DNA of 45,940 bases from Pseudoalteromonas sp. G4 (GCF_028875915.1 NZ_JAPEHW010000025.1:1-45940); one strand, 5' to 3'; shown: positions 25,246 through 34,486, counted from the first letter of the stretch. The notes: generated from the letters alone by a model not told the origin. Numbers and translations: made by a program.

Positions 25246-27777
25246 TCAAAGCTCGGAAAGATTACCAATGCGAGATTGTTGCGCAAGTAAGAATGAGTTG
25301 AGAATTCTGAAATTCATGGTCGGTGCAAGCAGTTCACCTTGCATATAATCACACTGACATTGATTAACAATATCGGCGAATTCTTGATTATCTACGCCAA
25401 TTGCAGTGACTGATAAATCTAGGCCTTTGGCTACATCAACCATCGCACTTAATAATAAGGTTAATTTATGGCCTTGAATATTGGTTTTAGTAAATAAGTG
25501 GCCAATACGCACATCGCTAAAGCCACATTCACGGGCTTCAAATAAGCGGTCAAGATCGCCATGGAAGTTATCTAAGCCAAATTTAAACCCAAGGTCGAGC
25601 AGCTTTTGCAGCGTTTCTTGCAGCTGACTTTGTTCATCAAATACAGGGTGCTGGGTATAAATCATAATGTTGTCAGTATCAAAATGCGTTACTTGTTCTG
25701 ATAACCAGCCAATAAAGCCACTATGATTCAATTGATTAAGCGATAAGGTCAGAGAAAATTTGCAATTAACACCGTTTTCTTTAAGTGTACTAATGGCGCT
25801 AAATAGTTCGCTAAACAACCAGCGGTTAAGTTGAACGTTAAGCCCTGTATCTATTGCTAATTTAATAATTTCCTGTTGACTGATTTGACCAAACTCTGGG
25901 TGCGGCCATGAAAATTGACAAGTAATTGCAATTAATTTTTTTGTTTTAACGTGATAAACCGGCGTAAAGTTTAACGTTAGTTTTTTTTCTTCAATAGCGC
26001 AGTGCAATTCAGAGGCAAGATTAAATTGCTGGCCAATATCGTTACCACGCTCTTTTTTATAATGCAGTAATGCAACACCTTCTTGTTTCGCTTGAAACAG
26101 CGTTTGCCATGTTTTACGCAGCAATAAGCCACTGCGTTGATTACTATAGATACTGGAACAAGTGGCAATATGGCTCGATAAATTAAGTAGAATACCGTCA
26201 ATTAATAGCGACGTAGGAATATGCGATTGCAGGGTATGTAATAACTTATTAAGTGACTCGCGATTAGTACCATGATTCAATAATAACGCAAAAACGCCAT
26301 CGCGCAGGTACGCAAGTTTAACACTATTAAGCCCTTGCTCCTCAATCATAATAATATTTGCTTGGTTTATAAGCACAGGTTGCAGTGAGCTATAAACTTG
26401 GTTCACTAAGTCCTTTTTTGCTTTTGGTGCCATGTAGGGAATAAATTGACCAAAGTTTTTTAACTCAATAAAACAAGTAATAAAGTTTTGTTGTTGCTCA
26501 ATAAGCTGGGTTATTTTGTATTTGTATAAGGTTTCATTAGGCAGCTGTGAACTCGAATCATGGGTTGCTTTAAAGTAACTCTCACGCTGTTGGTGCGAGA
26601 ACTTATCTGCTAAAGCCATTGCCATTAGTAGCACCTCTAATAAAACGCCGATTAAAAAAGCGTGTCGTGTTAAAAAGGTGTGCTCAAGTACGCCAACCAA
26701 AACTAAAGGTTGTACTGCACCGCTAACAATCAGCGGTAACCAAGAGAAGAAGTAGTATTTAGCCCAAACAAAATCCGTGAGTAAGCGGTTAAATACGATG
26801 AGTAAAATGGTGATGTAGAGCGGTACCATGCAGACAAAAAAGACAGGTGCGGCGTAGTATTCCGGTAAGAAAAAGCTGCTAACACCACCGATTAATAAAA
26901 TGGCTAAAGTGCCTTTAATTAAGGCATTTAGTTTAGTTTTTATTGTTGCATAGCGTAAAAACAAAGAACCAAATATCAGCGCACAGATTGCAACACTAAA
27001 ATTGGTTGAAACTACATATACTTGCAACCAATTTTGCATTGGAGTGGGCCAAATATAATAGCCGAAGCCAAGCACTGAGCCCATCATCATGAGTGTCGAT
27101 AAAATATAACCGATGTAAGCTAAATAAACGGTCTCTCGAATGCTGATAAACAGTATCAAGTTGTAGAGCGCGATCATTACGGTTACGCCAATAAATAAAC
27201 CCCAAATAAGGTAACTAAACTTTTTAACGCTATTAAAGTTATCAGCTTGGTAAATGGTCAGCGGTGTTTTGGTTATACCGGTGGTTTTAATTCGCGTTAC
27301 AATGACACTGCTTTCTTTCTCATTGAGGGTAAAATTAAAATGCGGGAAAGCTTGTTCATGTAGGTTTAAATTAGGTAGCGTATCACCCAATAATTTGTGC
27401 TTTACAATATTATTGTTGTCGTCTAATTGCCAGATTTCTAGCTGATCTAGCATAGGATTATCAAAGTGGGCAGTGAGTCGTTCTACATATTCAGTACGAT
27501 TGGTTACGCTCACTTTAAGCCAATAGGTTTGTGTACCAAATTGCCACGGCACATTTCTAATCTCAGAATTTTGAAAAGTTTGATTTAATGCTTCTGATAA
27601 ATTGGCAGTGCTTTGCTCGTCAACCCAATAAGAAGACTTCAAATAAATAGCGTGGGTGCGTTCGATAGAGTTGGTAGTAGGGTCGCCAATATTAAAAACC
27701 AATGATGCAATGACCAGTGATAAAGCTGCAAATAGCATGCATGCTACAAATAAATAGACAGACTTTAACTGGTTCAT
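25246..27777 (-). CDS. 7TMR-DISM receptor with degenerate GGDEF and EAL domains
   Basis: An 843-residue membrane signalling protein. A first membrane helix (about 8-28) is followed by a periplasmic 7TMR-DISMED2-type domain (about 35-180), seven membrane helices (about 190-395), then cytoplasmic GGDEF- and EAL-like domains. The cyclase site reads LRDGVFALLL in place of GGDEF. The EAL site reads ITCQFSW in place of EALLRW, DDFGTG is replaced by LDNFHGD, and AEGVE by IGVDN. Both domains therefore probably lack catalysis and may bind nucleotide or a partner. AAGGAAG precedes the ATG. Confidence 0.88.
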   Translation of the reverse strand: MNQLKSVYLFVACMLFAALSLVIASLVFNIGDPTTNSIERTHAIYLKSSYWVDEQSTANLSEALNQTFQNSEIRNVPWQFGTQTYWLKVSVTNRTEYVERLTAHFDNPMLDQLEIWQLDDNNNIVKHKLLGDTLPNLNLHEQAFPHFNFTLNEKESSVIVTRIKTTGITKTPLTIYQADNFNSVKKFSYLIWGLFIGVTVMIALYNLILFISIRETVYLAYIGYILSTLMMMGSVLGFGYYIWPTPMQNWLQVYVVSTNFSVAICALIFGSLFLRYATIKTKLNALIKGTLAILLIGGVSSFFLPEYYAAPVFFVCMVPLYITILLIVFNRLLTDFVWAKYYFFSWLPLIVSGAVQPLVLVGVLEHTFLTRHAFLIGVLLEVLLMAMALADKFSHQQRESYFKATHDSSSQLPNETLYKYKITQLIEQQQNFITCFIELKNFGQFIPYMAPKAKKDLVNQVYSSLQPVLINQANIIMIEEQGLNSVKLAYLRDGVFALLLNHGTNRESLNKLLHTLQSHIPTSLLIDGILLNLSSHIATCSSIYSNQRSGLLLRKTWQTLFQAKQEGVALLHYKKERGNDIGQQFNLASELHCAIEEKKLTLNFTPVYHVKTKKLIAITCQFSWPHPEFGQISQQEIIKLAIDTGLNVQLNRWLFSELFSAISTLKENGVNCKFSLTLSLNQLNHSGFIGWLSEQVTHFDTDNIMIYTQHPVFDEQSQLQETLQKLLDLGFKFGLDNFHGDLDRLFEARECGFSDVRIGHLFTKTNIQGHKLTLLLSAMVDVAKGLDLSVTAIGVDNQEFADIVNQCQCDYMQGELLAPTMNFRILNSFLLAQQSRIGNLSEL

Positions 27778-27882
27778 GAGCTTCCTTGGAGTTTAACAGC
27801 TTATAAAGATTAGATTAAATTAACTTAAATAGGTAGCCTACATTACTAATTTAGCGTTGGTTTTATATTCCATTAGCACAAA

Positions 27883-27917
27883 AAAAAATCAACCTACGCG
27901 AGGTAGGTTGATTTTTT
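27883..27917. terminator. Strong bidirectional terminator after purD
   Basis: A perfect 15-bp stem with arms AAAAAATCAACCTAC and GTAGGTTGATTTTTT around GCGAG, and A/T runs on both sides. It lies 20 bases after the purD stop and isolates it from the 7TMR gene 106 bases further on. Confidence 0.92.
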
Positions 27918-27936
27918 AAACGGAAAATAACAATGC

Positions 27937-29226
27937 TTAGCTGTTATTTTCACGAGCAATAGCGCGGTAAGCGATATCTGTGCGGAACTCAACACCATCC
28001 CAATTGATTTCATCAACTAGTTTATAAGCATTTTGCTGCGCTTCAGTTACTGTGTTACCAAGTGCTGTTGCACACAATACGCGACCGCCGGCAGTAACGA
28101 CATTGTCGCCATCTTGCTTAGTGCCTGCATGGAATACTTTTGTGCCTTCAGCATAATCAACACGTAACCCTGAGATTGCATCACCTTTCGGGTAAGAGCC
28201 TGGGTAACCAGCAGCTGCTAGGACTACACCTACAGCTGCGCGTGAATCAAACTGAATATCAGTTTTATCAAGTTCAACACGGTTAGCAGCTTCAATCAAT
28301 TCAACTAGATCTGATTGTAAACGAAGCATAATAGGCTGTGTTTCAGGATCGCCAAAACGGCAGTTATATTCAATTACTTTAGGTGTGCCATCAGCTGTAA
28401 TCATTAAACCTGCGTATAAGAAACCGGTGTAAGGATGACCTTCATCACTCATACCTTTCACTGTAGGGTAAATTACTTCATCCATAATACGCTGGTGGAT
28501 TTCAGCGGTAACAACTGGTGCAGGTGAGTATGCACCCATGCCGCCTGTGTTAGGGCCTTTGTCTTCGTTATAAGCGCGTTTGTGATCTTGAGATGTAGCA
28601 AACGGAAGTACGTTTTCACCATCAACCATTACGATAAATGATGCTTCTTCACCTTCAAGAAATTCTTCAATTACAACGCGGCTACCAGCGTCGCCAAAGG
28701 CATTGCCAGCAAGCATATCGCGAATTGCATCTTCAGCTTCTTGCTCTGTCATTGCAACGATTACACCTTTACCTGCTGCTAAGCCATCAGCTTTAACAAC
28801 AATTGGCGCGCCTTTTTCTTTAAGGTATGCAAGTGCAGGTTCGATTTGCTCAAATGTTTGATAATCCGCTGTTGGGATTTTATGACGTGCTAAGAAATCT
28901 TTAGTGAAAGATTTTGAACCCTCAAGCTGAGCTGCTGCTGCCGTTGGGCCGAAGATCGCAAGGCCTTCTTCACGGAATTTATCAACTACACCAATTACAA
29001 GCGGTGCTTCTGGGCCAACAATGGTCAGTTCAACATTGTTCTCTTTAGCAAATGCCACAAGTGCATCAATGTCTTCTACGCCAATTGCGATGTTCTCAAG
29101 CTTAGGCTCAAGCGCTGTACCTGCGTTACCTGGAGCTACAAATACCGTGTTTACTTTCGCTGACTGCGCCGCTTTAAACGCAAGAGCGTGTTCGCGACCA
29201 CCACTACCAATTACTAATACGTTCAT
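27937..29226 (-). CDS. purD: Phosphoribosylamine-glycine ligase
   Basis: The second step of purine synthesis: ATP-dependent joining of glycine to phosphoribosylamine to make GAR. The 429-residue protein has the N-terminal VLVIGSGGREHALA, the PEAPLVIG substrate loop, and ATP-grasp features VVKADGLAAGKGVIVA and EYNCRFGDPETQP. Length is standard. AGGATAG precedes the ATG. It starts 13 bases after the lipoprotein methyltransferase gene and is the last gene of the purH unit. Confidence 0.97.
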   Translation of the reverse strand: MNVLVIGSGGREHALAFKAAQSAKVNTVFVAPGNAGTALEPKLENIAIGVEDIDALVAFAKENNVELTIVGPEAPLVIGVVDKFREEGLAIFGPTAAAAQLEGSKSFTKDFLARHKIPTADYQTFEQIEPALAYLKEKGAPIVVKADGLAAGKGVIVAMTEQEAEDAIRDMLAGNAFGDAGSRVVIEEFLEGEEASFIVMVDGENVLPFATSQDHKRAYNEDKGPNTGGMGAYSPAPVVTAEIHQRIMDEVIYPTVKGMSDEGHPYTGFLYAGLMITADGTPKVIEYNCRFGDPETQPIMLRLQSDLVELIEAANRVELDKTDIQFDSRAAVGVVLAAAGYPGSYPKGDAISGLRVDYAEGTKVFHAGTKQDGDNVVTAGGRVLCATALGNTVTEAQQNAYKLVDEINWDGVEFRTDIAYRAIARENNS

Positions 29227-29239
29227 TGGACTATCCTAC

Positions 29240-30058
29240 CTATTGAGGTTTTCTAAACTTTAATGTCATACGATCACTTTCACCAATTGCTTTGTACTTG
29301 GCGATATATTTTTCGCCCAAGGCTAAGCGTGGTGGTAAGGTCCAAACACCTTTTTCGTGATCGGCTGTGTCTAATGGATTGGCGTTAACTTCACTTACGG
29401 CTTCTAAAACAAACCCTGCTTTTTCGGCATATTCAATAACCCAGCTTTGTTTTACATAACCAGAACGCTTGGCTTTTGCGCTATCGCGGTTTTCTGGTAG
29501 GCGATGATCAACAACGCCAAGAATTCCGCCTGGTTTTAATGCGCTGTAAAATGCTTTAAAGGCTTCGTTAATGCCTTCAATGTCTTTTTGCATATACCAG
29601 TTATGTAAATTGCGAAAGGTCAGTACCATATCAGCGCTGCCTGCTGGCGCGATATTATGGTGTGTGCCTGGGTAAAACTCAGAAAGAGTTACGTTTTCAT
29701 ATAAGCTATCGCTTGCCAATTTATCTTGAAATTGGTTTAGAGAACGTTGGTAGTATTTAACTTCTGAATCGGAAGGAAAATGAGCTGCAAAATATTGCCC
29801 CTCTTTTTGTAAAACAGGCGCAAGGATTTCAGTATACCAACCGCCGCCAGGCCAAATTTCTACCACGGTCATATTTGGCTGAAGGCCAAAAAATTCTAGT
29901 GTTTCTTTTGGATGACGGTATGGATCTCGCGCTTTGTTTTCGCTTGAACGGTTATCAGCAGTCGCAGTTTTGGTAAGTAATGTATCGATATCAGTCGATG
30001 CACATCCAGCTAAAGTAAGCGACAGGGCAGTTACTAAGGCTTTTACTGTGAGTTTCAT
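29240..30058 (-). CDS. Predicted lipoprotein with a SAM-methyltransferase-like domain
   Basis: A 272-residue protein with a lipoprotein signal (KLTVKALVTALSLTLAGC, lipobox LAGC, Cys19), so it should be anchored outside the cytoplasm. The mature part has a class I methyltransferase-like fold: motif I is VVEIWPGGGWYTEIL (about 64-78), a later strand region has ADMVLTFRNLHNW, and LKPGGILGVVDHR is the typical post-motif. This resembles a known group of predicted secreted methyltransferases of unknown substrate. How SAM would be supplied in the periplasm is unclear, so the domain may have another role. It sits between purH and purD, 13 bases before purD. Confidence 0.82.
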   Translation of the reverse strand: MKLTVKALVTALSLTLAGCASTDIDTLLTKTATADNRSSENKARDPYRHPKETLEFFGLQPNMTVVEIWPGGGWYTEILAPVLQKEGQYFAAHFPSDSEVKYYQRSLNQFQDKLASDSLYENVTLSEFYPGTHHNIAPAGSADMVLTFRNLHNWYMQKDIEGINEAFKAFYSALKPGGILGVVDHRLPENRDSAKAKRSGYVKQSWVIEYAEKAGFVLEAVSEVNANPLDTADHEKGVWTLPPRLALGEKYIAKYKAIGESDRMTLKFRKPQ

Positions 30059-30109
30059 TTTCTTCCTAGTTTTTATTTTTATTAAGCAACATATAGCAAA
30101 ATTAACAGC

Positions 30110-30140
30110 TTAGTGCGAGCAAACAAAGTGCTCGCACTAA
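30110..30140 (-). terminator. 12-bp hairpin between purH and the methyltransferase gene
   Basis: Perfect arms TTAGTGCGAGCA (30110-30121) and TGCTCGCACTAA (30129-30140) with a seven-base loop, 19 bases after the purH stop. Only a broken T-run (TTAATTTT) follows in the minus direction, so it may act as a partial terminator or RNA-stability element that lowers downstream expression. Confidence 0.55.
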
Positions 30141-30158
30141 CAAGTTTGCAAGCAAATA

Positions 30159-31745
30159 TTAATGGCGGAAATGACGCATACCAGTAAATACCATCGCCAT
30201 GCCGTGCTCATCTGCTGCAGCGATAACTTCTTCATCGCGCATTGAGCCACCTGGCTGAATTACTGCAGTAATACCCGCTTCTGCTGCTGCATCGATGCCG
30301 TCGCGGAACGGGAAGAAAGCGTCAGATGCCATTACTGAACCTGCTACTTCTAGATTTTCATCAGCTGCTTTAATACCTGCAATTTTTGCAGAGTAAACAC
30401 GGCTCATTTGACCTGCACCCACACCGATTGTCATACCGTCTTTAGCGTATACAATCGCATTTGATTTAACAAACTTAGCCACTTTCCAGCAGAACATTAA
30501 GTCTTTTAATTCTTGCTCAGTAGGCTGTTTTTTAGATACTACGCGTAGGTCGCCCATATCAACCATGCCTTGGTCGCGATCTTGTACTAAGATACCACCG
30601 TTAACACGCTTAATATCAACACCTGTTGTTTTGTTTGCCCACTGACCACACTCAAGTAAACGTACATTTTGTTTTGCTGCAACAATTTGTGCTGCTGCCT
30701 CAGAAACGCTTGGTGCAATGATAACTTCAACAAACTGACGCGAAACAATAGCTTCCGCTGTGTCTGCATCTAGTTCGCGGTTAAATGCAATGATGCCGCC
30801 AAATGCTGATGTTGGGTCAGTTTTAAACGCGCGGTCGTAAGCTTCAAGAATGTTGTCGCCAATTGATACGCCACACGGGTTTGCGTGTTTAACGATTACA
30901 CATGCTGGCGCGTCAAACTCTTTAACACATTCAAGCGCTGCATCTGTATCTGCAATGTTATTGTATGAAAGGGCTTTACCTTGTAACTGTTTTGCAGTGG
31001 CAACAGATGCTTCTTCAATGTTGTTTTCAACATAGAATGCTGCGTCTTGGTGTGAATTTTCACCGTAGCGCATATCTTGCTTTTTAGTGAATTGGAAATT
31101 GATTGTGCGTGGGAATTTAGTTTCAACAGCTGCTTCTTCAGTGTAATCAGGAACCATTTTACCGAAGTAGCTAGCAATCATGCCATCGTATTGTGCAGTA
31201 TGCTCAAATGCAGCAATTGCTAGGTCAAAACGTGTTTCATACGTTGTTGCGCCATTGTTAGCATTCATTTCGGCAATAACGCGATCGTAGTCACCTGCGT
31301 TTACAATAATGGTAACGTCTTTGTTGTTTTTAGCAGCAGCGCGTACCATTGTAGGGCCACCAATATCGATGTTTTCGATAGCGTCTTCCAGTGAACAACC
31401 TTCTTTTGCAACAGTTTGTGCAAATGGGTAAAGGTTAACTACCACCATGTCGATTGCAGAAATATTGTTTGCTTCCATTACACCTTCGTCAGTACCGCGG
31501 CGCGCTAAAATACCGCCGTGGATTTTTGGATGTAATGTTTTAACACGACCATCCATGATCTCAGGGTGACCTGTGTGGTCTGATACTTCTGTTACTGCGA
31601 TGCCGTTGTCAGCTAAAAGCTTACATGTACCGCCAGTTGAAAGAAGTTCAACGCCTTTCTCTGAAAGCGCGCGAGCAAATTCTACAATACCTGTTTTGTC
31701 TGAAACGCTTAATAACGCGCGACGAATTGGACGTAATGTATCCAT
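30159..31745 (-). CDS. purH: Bifunctional AICAR transformylase / IMP cyclohydrolase
   Basis: The last two steps of IMP synthesis. The ATG at 31745 gives a 528-residue protein, the usual length, starting [19 protein letters not shown]; longer forms would add an unrelated 39 residues. The N-terminal MGS-like cyclohydrolase domain (about 1-150) has [14 protein letters not shown] and [12 protein letters not shown]. The C-terminal transformylase domain contains the catalytic Lys-His in [10 protein letters not shown] (about 267-276) and ends [14 protein letters not shown] lies rather far (14 bases) from the start. It leads purH-methyltransferase-purD. Confidence 0.96.
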   Translation of the reverse strand: MDTLRPIRRALLSVSDKTGIVEFARALSEKGVELLSTGGTCKLLADNGIAVTEVSDHTGHPEIMDGRVKTLHPKIHGGILARRGTDEGVMEANNISAIDMVVVNLYPFAQTVAKEGCSLEDAIENIDIGGPTMVRAAAKNNKDVTIIVNAGDYDRVIAEMNANNGATTYETRFDLAIAAFEHTAQYDGMIASYFGKMVPDYTEEAAVETKFPRTINFQFTKKQDMRYGENSHQDAAFYVENNIEEASVATAKQLQGKALSYNNIADTDAALECVKEFDAPACVIVKHANPCGVSIGDNILEAYDRAFKTDPTSAFGGIIAFNRELDADTAEAIVSRQFVEVIIAPSVSEAAAQIVAAKQNVRLLECGQWANKTTGVDIKRVNGGILVQDRDQGMVDMGDLRVVSKKQPTEQELKDLMFCWKVAKFVKSNAIVYAKDGMTIGVGAGQMSRVYSAKIAGIKAADENLEVAGSVMASDAFFPFRDGIDAAAEAGITAVIQPGGSMRDEEVIAAADEHGMAMVFTGMRHFRH

Positions 31746-31886
31746 GGTAGTTTTGATTACCTCAAAATTTGATTGATAGTGCGAGAAAACACTTAATTTA
31801 AACGAATATTTTAACTTACTTTTGCTTATAACTCGACGACCAATTGCCGAATTTATAAACAAGATATGTAGCGCTGGTCTTTACTT

Positions 31887-31914
31887 AAATTAAATTTGAA
31901 CGTGAATTTAATTT
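31887..31914. promoter_or_regulatory. AT-rich dyad upstream of purH
   Basis: Arms AAATTAAATT and AATTTAATTT (10 bp, perfect) flank TGAACGTG. It lies about 140 bases upstream of the purH start and just before the fis terminator. It does not match a PurR box, which I did not find here. Operator function is a guess. Confidence 0.3.
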
Positions 31915-31941
31915 AGTGTGTTTTTCGGGGTTAGAAAAACA

Positions 31942-31975
31942 AAAAAGCACCCGAGGATTCCCAAGGGTGCTTTTT
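31942..31975 (-). terminator. Terminator of dusB-fis
   Basis: An 11-bp stem AAAAAGCACCC/GGGTGCTTTTT with a 12-base loop, 20 bases after the fis stop, with a T-run in the minus direction. Confidence 0.88.
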
Positions 31976-31995
31976 ATTGCACCGTTAGGTGCTAA

Positions 31996-32286
31996 TTAGT
32001 TCATGCCGTATTTTTTAAGCTTCTTACGAAGAGTACCACGGTTGATACCTAGTAAGATTGCTGCGCGAGTTTGGTTACCGCGAGTGTAAGTCATTACTTC
32101 TTCAAGTAACGGCGCTTCAAGTTCTGAAAGAACTAGCTCGTAAACATCTTGTACATCTTGACCATTAAGTTGCTTTAAGTAGTTGTGAACTGCTTTTTTA
32201 CAAGCATCGCGTAATGGCTGTGGTTTCTCTTGAGACTGAACGTGTGCGTTAGTAATAAATGGAGAAGTCACGTTTTGTTCGAACAT
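31996..32286 (-). CDS. fis: Nucleoid protein and transcription regulator Fis
   Basis: Fis bends DNA and activates rRNA and other growth-linked promoters in rich conditions. The 96-residue protein ends in the near-invariant helix-turn-helix [20 protein letters not shown] followed by KKLKKYGMN, and its core [18 protein letters not shown] matches the Fis dimer region. It starts 18 bases after dusB on the same strand, the standard dusB-fis operon of gammaproteobacteria, so its level depends on the dusB leader, which here carries a tandem duplication. Confidence 0.98.
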   Translation of the reverse strand: MFEQNVTSPFITNAHVQSQEKPQPLRDACKKAVHNYLKQLNGQDVQDVYELVLSELEAPLLEEVMTYTRGNQTRAAILLGINRGTLRKKLKKYGMN

Positions 32287-32304
32287 CGTCTTTCTTACTC
32301 TTTG

Positions 32305-33276
32305 TTAATTATCTGCTAGTGTTTCAAAGTACTTTTCTAATGAATCGATTTGCTCTTGTTGAGAGTCGATAGCATTAAATACTCGCCTAAATTGACCTTC
32401 ACGGTCATGAGCCTGCAAATACCATGAGACATGCTTTCGCGCTATTCGCACACCCATTACATCACCATAAAATGCATGAAGATTTACCAAGTGTTCCATA
32501 AGAATACCCTGTACCTCGTCCAAAGCTGGCTCCGGTAGTAATTCTCCAGTGGTGAGATAATGGTTTATCTCCCTAAAAATCCAAGGGCGACCTTGTGCTG
32601 CACGGCCTATCATCAAAGCATCTGCGCCCGTATATTCCAAAACCTGTTTTGCTTTTTGTGGTGATGTAATATCACCGTTCGCTACTACAGGAATGGAGAC
32701 TGAACTCTTAATGTCCTTAATTGTTTGGTATTCAGCTTCACCCTTGTACATACAAGAACGTGTACGGCCATGTACCGCCAGCGACTGAATCCCATTTTGT
32801 TCAGCGATGCGCGCAATCTCTACACCATTTCGATTATCAGTATCCCACCCTGTACGGATTTTTAACGTCACTGGCACATCAACTGCATTTACTACAGCTT
32901 TAACGATGTCAGTAACGAGTTCGGGGTACTGCAAAAGGGCAGAGCCTGCGAGCTTTTTATTCACTTTTTTTGCTGGACAACCCATATTGATATCCACAAT
33001 TTGTGCGCCATTTTTGACATTAAATTGGGCTGCTTCCGCCATCAGTTGTGGGTCAGCACCTGCAATTTGCACACTGCGAATACCAGACTCGCCGGAGTGA
33101 TCCATACGAGACATTGATTTTTCGGTTTTCCAAACCTTAGGATTGGATGACAACATTTCAGATACAGCAAGACCTGCACCGAGTCGACGGCATAGCTGTC
33201 TAAACGGTCTATCTGTTACTCCAGCCATAGGAGCAACCATTAAGTTATTTTCTAACTGATAAGGGCCTATCTGCAC
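32305..33276 (-). CDS. dusB: tRNA-dihydrouridine synthase B
   Basis: A flavoenzyme that reduces specific uridines in the tRNA D-loop. The 323-residue protein shows LMVAPMAGVTDRPFRQLCR (FMN site), DINMGCPAKKV with the catalytic Cys near residue 100, KIRTGWDT, and GADALMIGRAAQGRPWIF. It begins with GTG at 33276; the N-terminus QIGPYQL fits DusB, making a later start at the internal ATG less likely. The 59 bases around the start, including the first nine codons, are duplicated immediately upstream. It leads the dusB-fis operon. Confidence 0.96.
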   Translation of the reverse strand: MQIGPYQLENNLMVAPMAGVTDRPFRQLCRRLGAGLAVSEMLSSNPKVWKTEKSMSRMDHSGESGIRSVQIAGADPQLMAEAAQFNVKNGAQIVDINMGCPAKKVNKKLAGSALLQYPELVTDIVKAVVNAVDVPVTLKIRTGWDTDNRNGVEIARIAEQNGIQSLAVHGRTRSCMYKGEAEYQTIKDIKSSVSIPVVANGDITSPQKAKQVLEYTGADALMIGRAAQGRPWIFREINHYLTTGELLPEPALDEVQGILMEHLVNLHAFYGDVMGVRIARKHVSWYLQAHDREGQFRRVFNAIDSQQEQIDSLEKYFETLADN

Positions 33277-33367
33277 AATAAATCTGGGTCACCAATCAAG
33301 GGGCGCTATTCTAACTGATAAGGGCCTATCTGCACAATAAATCTGGGTCACCAATCAAGGGGCGCTA
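33250..33367. repeat. Exact 59-bp tandem duplication over the dusB translation start
   Basis: Bases 33250-33308 and 33309-33367 are identical. Read on the minus strand each unit starts TAGCGCCCC, contains TTGGTGACCC and the GTG start with nine codons, and ends CAGTTAGAA. The period is 59, so the two starts are not in the same frame across the units. The outer edge directly abuts the predicted -10 of the dusB-fis promoter. Confidence 0.98.
33306..33335 (-). CDS. Nine-codon leader mini-ORF made by the duplication
   Basis: The upstream copy of the repeat holds a GTG start with exactly the same upstream 32 bases as dusB. It encodes MQIGPYQLE and then hits TAG at 33306-33308, formed at the repeat junction. 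It ends 29 bases before the real dusB GTG. If dusB is translated from its GTG, this copy should also be initiated, since its signals are identical. It may reduce, or couple to, dusB-fis expression. Function as a regulator is inference. Confidence 0.45.
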   Translation of the reverse strand: MQIGPYQLE

Positions 33368-33395
33368 AGTTTACGGTTTTTTTTGCAAAAATCAA
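33368..33395 (-). promoter_or_regulatory. Predicted sigma-70 promoter of dusB-fis with GC-rich discriminator
   Basis: On the minus strand TTGATT (33390-33395), a 16-base spacer, and TAAACT (33368-33373) are followed at once by TAGCGCCCC. A GC-rich stretch at the start site is typical of promoters inhibited by ppGpp, as known for fis in E. coli. The expected start is near 33361, giving an 85-base leader with the duplication and about 26 without it. Confidence 0.55.
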
Positions 33396-33502
33396 AGCCT
33401 ATTATTTATACAAAAGTGGTTTTTTTTTAAACTTTTGATATTGACTTTTTGTAACTGGCTATAGAAAGAAAAAAATGGAAGATTTTTGTTAGCAAAAATA
33501 AC

Positions 33503-33538
33503 AAATCCTTAACTCATGAGGGCTTGAGCTAAGGATTT
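33503..33538 (-). terminator. Terminator of prmA
   Basis: Arms AAATCCTTAACTCA (33503-33516) and TGAGCTAAGGATTT (33525-33538) form a 14-bp stem; the single mismatch is a G-U pair in the minus-strand RNA. GTTATTTTTG follows. It lies 26 bases after the prmA stop. Confidence 0.75.
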
Positions 33539-33563
33539 TAAAGGAGTACGTGTCAAAGACTTC

Positions 33564-34442
33564 TTAGTGTTTTTGACCTGCAACACGCATCCATTCACCA
33601 TCTTGTAGACTGGTTTCAAGGTTAGCGTATTGGCTGTAGATATCTTCTACCGAAGCAACTTGCTCTTCAAGAATTCCTGACAGTGCAAATTGACCACCTG
33701 ATTTAAGTAAACCCAGAATAATTTGGTGCAACTCTCTGAGTGGTTGTGCAAGAATGTTGGCAACTAATACATCAGCTTCAAATTCAGGTTGATCTTCAGG
33801 TAGGTATACTTCAAGTAAATCGGCCACCCCGTTACGCTCTGCATTATCACGACTGGCTTCTAATGCTTGTGGGTCAATATCGATACCAATTACACGTTTA
33901 GCTCCAAGTTTAAGTGCAGCAATACCTAAAATGCCTGAGCCACAACCAAAATCGACCACTGTTTTACCTGTTAAATCTAAGCTGTCTAACCAACGTAAAC
34001 ATAATGCTGTGGTGTTGTGAGTACCGGTACCAAAAGCAAGGCCAGGGTCAAGTAACACGTTTACTGCACTAGGGTCGGGAATGTCACGCCAGCTTGGGCA
34101 AATCCACAATCTTTCACCAAACTGAATAGGGTGAAAGTTATCCATCCACTCGCGTTCCCAGTCTTTGTCTTCAAGTTGCTCAACTTTGAAAACGAATTGT
34201 TCTTGCAGAGCGGGTAATTTTGCAAGCTGATCAGTAATTGCTTGCATATCAACGCTGGCATCAAATAAACCGATCACGGTAGTGTCTGCCCAAAGCGTCA
34301 CTTCACCCAGTTTAGGTTCGTAAATTGGGGTGTCTTTTGCATCAACAAAAGTAACTGAAGGGCAGCCTAGCTCCATCAGCTCATCGCTAATGAGTTCAGC
34401 ATTTTCTTTGGTGCTATTTATGCGGATTTGTACCCACGCCAT
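33564..34442 (-). CDS. prmA: Ribosomal protein L11 methyltransferase
   Basis: Adds methyl groups to lysines and the N-terminus of ribosomal protein L11 using SAM. The 292-residue protein has a small N-terminal substrate domain (about 1-60), [17 protein letters not shown] near residue 137, the SAM motif [20 protein letters not shown] (about 160-179), [15 protein letters not shown], and the NILAQPL catalytic motif. Length equals E. coli PrmA within a residue or two. It is a single gene here, bounded by terminators on both sides. Confidence 0.96.
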   Translation of the reverse strand: MAWVQIRINSTKENAELISDELMELGCPSVTFVDAKDTPIYEPKLGEVTLWADTTVIGLFDASVDMQAITDQLAKLPALQEQFVFKVEQLEDKDWEREWMDNFHPIQFGERLWICPSWRDIPDPSAVNVLLDPGLAFGTGTHNTTALCLRWLDSLDLTGKTVVDFGCGSGILGIAALKLGAKRVIGIDIDPQALEASRDNAERNGVADLLEVYLPEDQPEFEADVLVANILAQPLRELHQIILGLLKSGGQFALSGILEEQVASVEDIYSQYANLETSLQDGEWMRVAGQKH

Positions 34443-34461
34443 AGTATTTTTCCTGTAAGAA

Positions 34462-34486
34462 AAAAGGCCGCAATGTGCGGCCTTTT
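34462..34486 (-). terminator. Terminator of rpoD (end of macromolecular-synthesis operon)
   Basis: A perfect 11-bp GC-rich stem AAAAGGCCGCA/TGCGGCCTTTT with loop ATG, 15 bases after the rpoD stop, followed by T residues in the minus direction and then the prmA start. Confidence 0.92.

Noticed and set aside
33418..33440. Long T-run upstream of dusB as a terminator
   Set aside because: No stem precedes the run on either strand; it is better read as AT-rich promoter-upstream sequence.
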